A DNA stretch of 64,000 nt from assembly GCA_965657505.1 (NCBI GenBank), contig CBFHON010000006.1:75617-139616 (forward strand), read 5' to 3'. The DNA is from TMED109 sp002171375 (GTDB taxonomy: Bacteria; Pseudomonadota; Alphaproteobacteria; TMED109). Numbering within the stretch: position 1 is the first letter of the stretch; each line of letters opens with the position of its first letter. Positions 62,266 to 64,000 of the stretch are shown piece by piece. Both the position numbers and the translations under genes were made by a program. The notes below the pieces were generated by a model. That model searched no databases and was not told the DNA's origin. It saw only the letters and a list, made by a program, of their open reading frames with translations.

Positions 62266-63490
62266 GTTACACAAAACAATATATGATGAAAAAGAAGTAA
62301 GGTCACAGTTTCCAATTTTTAATTCTGGTAATTTAGTATATCTAGACAGTGCCGCTAGCTCGCAAAAACCTTTTTCCGTTATAAAATCAATAAATGAAGT
62401 GTATTCAAAACATTATGCAAACATCCACAGAGGTGTTTATAAACTTAGCCAAGAAGCAACAGATATGTATGAAGATGCTAGAGAGACTGTAAAAGAGTTT
62501 ATTAATGCAGGCTCCGTTAAAGAAATTATATTTGTAAGAGGAGCAACAGAGGCTATAAATTTAGTAACCTCAACAGTTGCAGATATAAATCTTGAAGAAG
62601 GAGATGAAATAATTTTATCTAGATTAGAACATCATTCAAATATTGTTCCATGGCAAATCGCAGCAAAGAAACATAAAGCAGTTATTAAAATTGCTGAATC
62701 AGATGAAAATGGAGATGTATCTTTTGAGTCAGTATTTAAAAATGTTACTTCAAAAACAAAATTCATTAGTATTACTCATATTTCTAATGCGATTGGGTCA
62801 ATAATACCTGTAAAAGAAATATGTAAGGAAGCTAAATCTAGAGGAATATTCACACTCATAGATGGTTGTCAGGCAGCTCCATTATTAGAGATTGATGTAC
62901 AAGATATGGGTTGTGATTTTTATGTTTTTTCTGGACATAAAACTTATGGTCCTTCTGGAATAGGAGTACTATATGGGAAAGAGGATATTTTATCTGAGGC
63001 TCCTCCTTATCAAGGCGGAGGTGATATGATTGATAAAGTTACTTTTGAAAATACTACTTATGCAGGTTTACCTAGTAAATTTGAAGCTGGAACCCCTAAT
63101 ATTGTTGGTGCTATTGGATTAGGCCGTGCTTTACAATGGATGAAAGAAATAGGTATGAATAATATTTATGGCCATTCAAAAAAAGTGATTAGTGAAGGAG
63201 TTAATATCTTAAAAAACATTAAAGGATTAAAAATTATTGGAGAGCCTTCTAAAAGAGGAGGTGTAATTTCATTTATATACAAAGATATTCATTCTCATGA
63301 TTTAGGTACATTATTAAATACATATAACATTGCCGTGAGAACAGGACATCATTGTGCTCAGCCAACAATGGAACGATATAATGTTTCTTCTACAGTGAGA
63401 GCATCGGTAGGATATTATAATAATAAAGATGATTTTGAATCTCTTGCAGAAGGAATTTTAAAAGTAAGTAAAGTTTTTGAAAATGTTTAG
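62258..63490 (+). CDS. sufS: Cysteine desulfurase SufS
   Basis: This is a 410-residue group II cysteine desulfurase, which mobilises sulfur from cysteine for cluster assembly. PLP lysine is Lys228 in FSGHKTYGPSGIG and the persulfide cysteine is Cys366 in RTGHHCAQPTME. YLDSAASSQKP at the N-terminus and NIHRGVYKLSQEAT are family motifs. A SufE or SufU sulfur acceptor is not in this window. It overlaps sufD by 8 nt, a sign of tight translational coupling. Confidence 0.97.
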   Translation: MIKLHKTIYDEKEVRSQFPIFNSGNLVYLDSAASSQKPFSVIKSINEVYSKHYANIHRGVYKLSQEATDMYEDARETVKEFINAGSVKEIIFVRGATEAINLVTSTVADINLEEGDEIILSRLEHHSNIVPWQIAAKKHKAVIKIAESDENGDVSFESVFKNVTSKTKFISITHISNAIGSIIPVKEICKEAKSRGIFTLIDGCQAAPLLEIDVQDMGCDFYVFSGHKTYGPSGIGVLYGKEDILSEAPPYQGGGDMIDKVTFENTTYAGLPSKFEAGTPNIVGAIGLGRALQWMKEIGMNNIYGHSKKVISEGVNILKNIKGLKIIGEPSKRGGVISFIYKDIHSHDLGTLLNTYNIAVRTGHHCAQPTMERYNVSSTVRASVGYYNNKDDFESLAEGILKVSKVFENV

Positions 63491-63531
63491 AAAATTACTT
63501 ATATTTATTTTAATATTTAGAAAGTTTAAAA

Positions 63532-63861
63532 ATGAGTACTAAAATGGAGAATTCTAATACAATCCTAAAAGAAGCTATAATCGAAGCTTTAGGAACAGTA
63601 TATGACCCTGAAATACCGGTTAGTATATGGGAATTGGGCCTTGTATATAATATAGATATAGATGAGAAGAATAATATTTTAATTACTATGACATTAACTA
63701 CTCCTAATTGTCCTGAAGCAGAGACTATTCCTGATAGAGTTGCAGAAGCGGTTTCAAAATGTGATAATGTAGAAGATGTAAGAGTTGAAATAGTTTGGGA
63801 GCCTACTTGGACTCAAGATAATATGAGTGAAGCTGCTCGCCTTGAATTGGGCTTTTTTTAA
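63532..63861 (+). CDS. sufT: SUF-associated DUF59/MIP18 family protein (SufT-like)
   Basis: This 109-residue protein has a MIP18/DUF59 domain: LGTVYDPEIPVSIWELGLVYNI, MTLTTPNCPEAETIPDRV with its conserved cysteine, and VEIVWEPTWTQDNMSEAARLELGFF. This form regularly follows sufS in alphaproteobacterial SUF operons. SufT-type proteins act in Fe-S cluster carriage or target maturation. It begins 41 nt after sufS and ends 11 nt before sufA. Confidence 0.93.
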   Translation: MSTKMENSNTILKEAIIEALGTVYDPEIPVSIWELGLVYNIDIDEKNNILITMTLTTPNCPEAETIPDRVAEAVSKCDNVEDVRVEIVWEPTWTQDNMSEAARLELGFF

Positions 63862-63872
63862 AAGGAATAAAA

Positions 63873-64000
63873 ATGAAAAAAACATCTCAACCTAGACCTG
63901 AAATATTAACTATTACTGATAGAGCTTTGAATCGTATAAAATCTATCTTAAAAGATGCTCCTAAAGATACAATAGGTGTTAGATTTGGAGTAAAAACGGG
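63873..64000 (+). CDS. sufA: HesB/IscA-type A-type carrier SufA, N-terminal fragment (cut by window edge)
   Basis: The first 42 codons read MKKTSQPRPEILTITDRALN and on to GVRFGVKTG, the opening of the A-type Fe-S carrier fold. The three cluster cysteines lie outside the window. An AAAGGA ribosome site precedes the ATG at 63873. Its place at the end of a SUF operon fits SufA; an ErpA-like carrier is the alternative. Confidence 0.88.
   Translation, partial: MKKTSQPRPEILTITDRALNRIKSILKDAPKDTIGVRFGVKT

Noticed and set aside
1..64000. Mobile elements, prophage, CRISPR array, restriction-modification or toxin-antitoxin systems
   Set aside because: No transposase, integrase, phage gene or regularly spaced repeat was seen. 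The one HNH nuclease gene (31805-32356) lacks any partner suggesting a defence module.

Overview
This window is about 64 kb of densely packed, AT-rich (by eye roughly 30% GC) bacterial chromosome. It carries about 66 protein genes and one tRNA, with no intergenic stretch over 300 bases. No insertion sequence, prophage, plasmid function or CRISPR array is visible. The gene content and order point to an alphaproteobacterium. The markers are rpmH-rnpA-yidC-engB, a Suv3-like helicase next to fdxA-carD and near rpoH, argH-lptM-lysA followed by a TIGR02302-type protein, a HIG1-domain protein, and a SUF operon led by an Rrf2 regulator. Low GC, short spacers, many 1-8 nt overlaps and convergent genes sharing stop codons suggest a streamlined, possibly marine, lineage (inference). 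Two runs of N (1950-2047 inside rnpA, 54391-54487 inside gltB) show that this is a draft scaffold.

Layout. 1-2444 (minus strand): engB (cut by the window), yidC, rnpA, rpmH. 2598-6186 (plus): a TVP38/VTT membrane protein, an ABC-2 exporter pair, a histidine phosphatase and a SCO1 protein. 6188-11293: class II aldolase, SDR, then a thiolase and fadJ-like beta-oxidation pair with its own promoter. 11404-11507: tRNA-Arg(CCT) preceded by a tRNA-5'-half-like sequence. 11522-14604 (minus): sirtuin, DpgC-like dioxygenase homologue, prolyl aminopeptidase. 14701-20385: Suv3-like helicase, TerB-like protein, fdxA, carD, a phosphatase-fold protein lacking its metal ligands, and convergent rpoH. 20524-31808: PaaK-like ligase, the complete cytochrome c maturation set ccmABCDEFGHI, and a polyprenyl-sugar/lipid A-type glycosyltransferase trio. 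31805-36663: HNH nuclease, esterase, gluQ, HIG1 protein, etfBA, thrH. 36660-44270: TlpA, argH, lptM, lysA, TIGR02302, zinc ribbon, YdcF, PlsC. 44342-49047: RND pump and a YdhR-like protein. 49059-52403 (minus): TrkH, ApaG, radical SAM, MaoC. 52675-58118: gltB-gltD. 58124-64000: SUF operon (regulator, sufB, C, D, S, T, and sufA cut by the window).

How it fits together: the genes describe an aerobic heterotroph. Fatty acyl-CoA oxidation (fadJ, thiolase) would feed electrons through EtfAB. Cytochrome c maturation (Ccm), SCO1 and HIG1 support the respiratory chain. SUF and FdxA supply and use Fe-S clusters, and GltBD assimilates ammonia.

The items most worth a second look are the half-tRNA-like leader, the DpgC-family enzyme, the pseudophosphatase beside carD/rpoH, and an IscR-type operator overlapping the SUF promoter. 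None of these amounts to proof of a new system. Most of the window is ordinary alphaproteobacterial housekeeping content.
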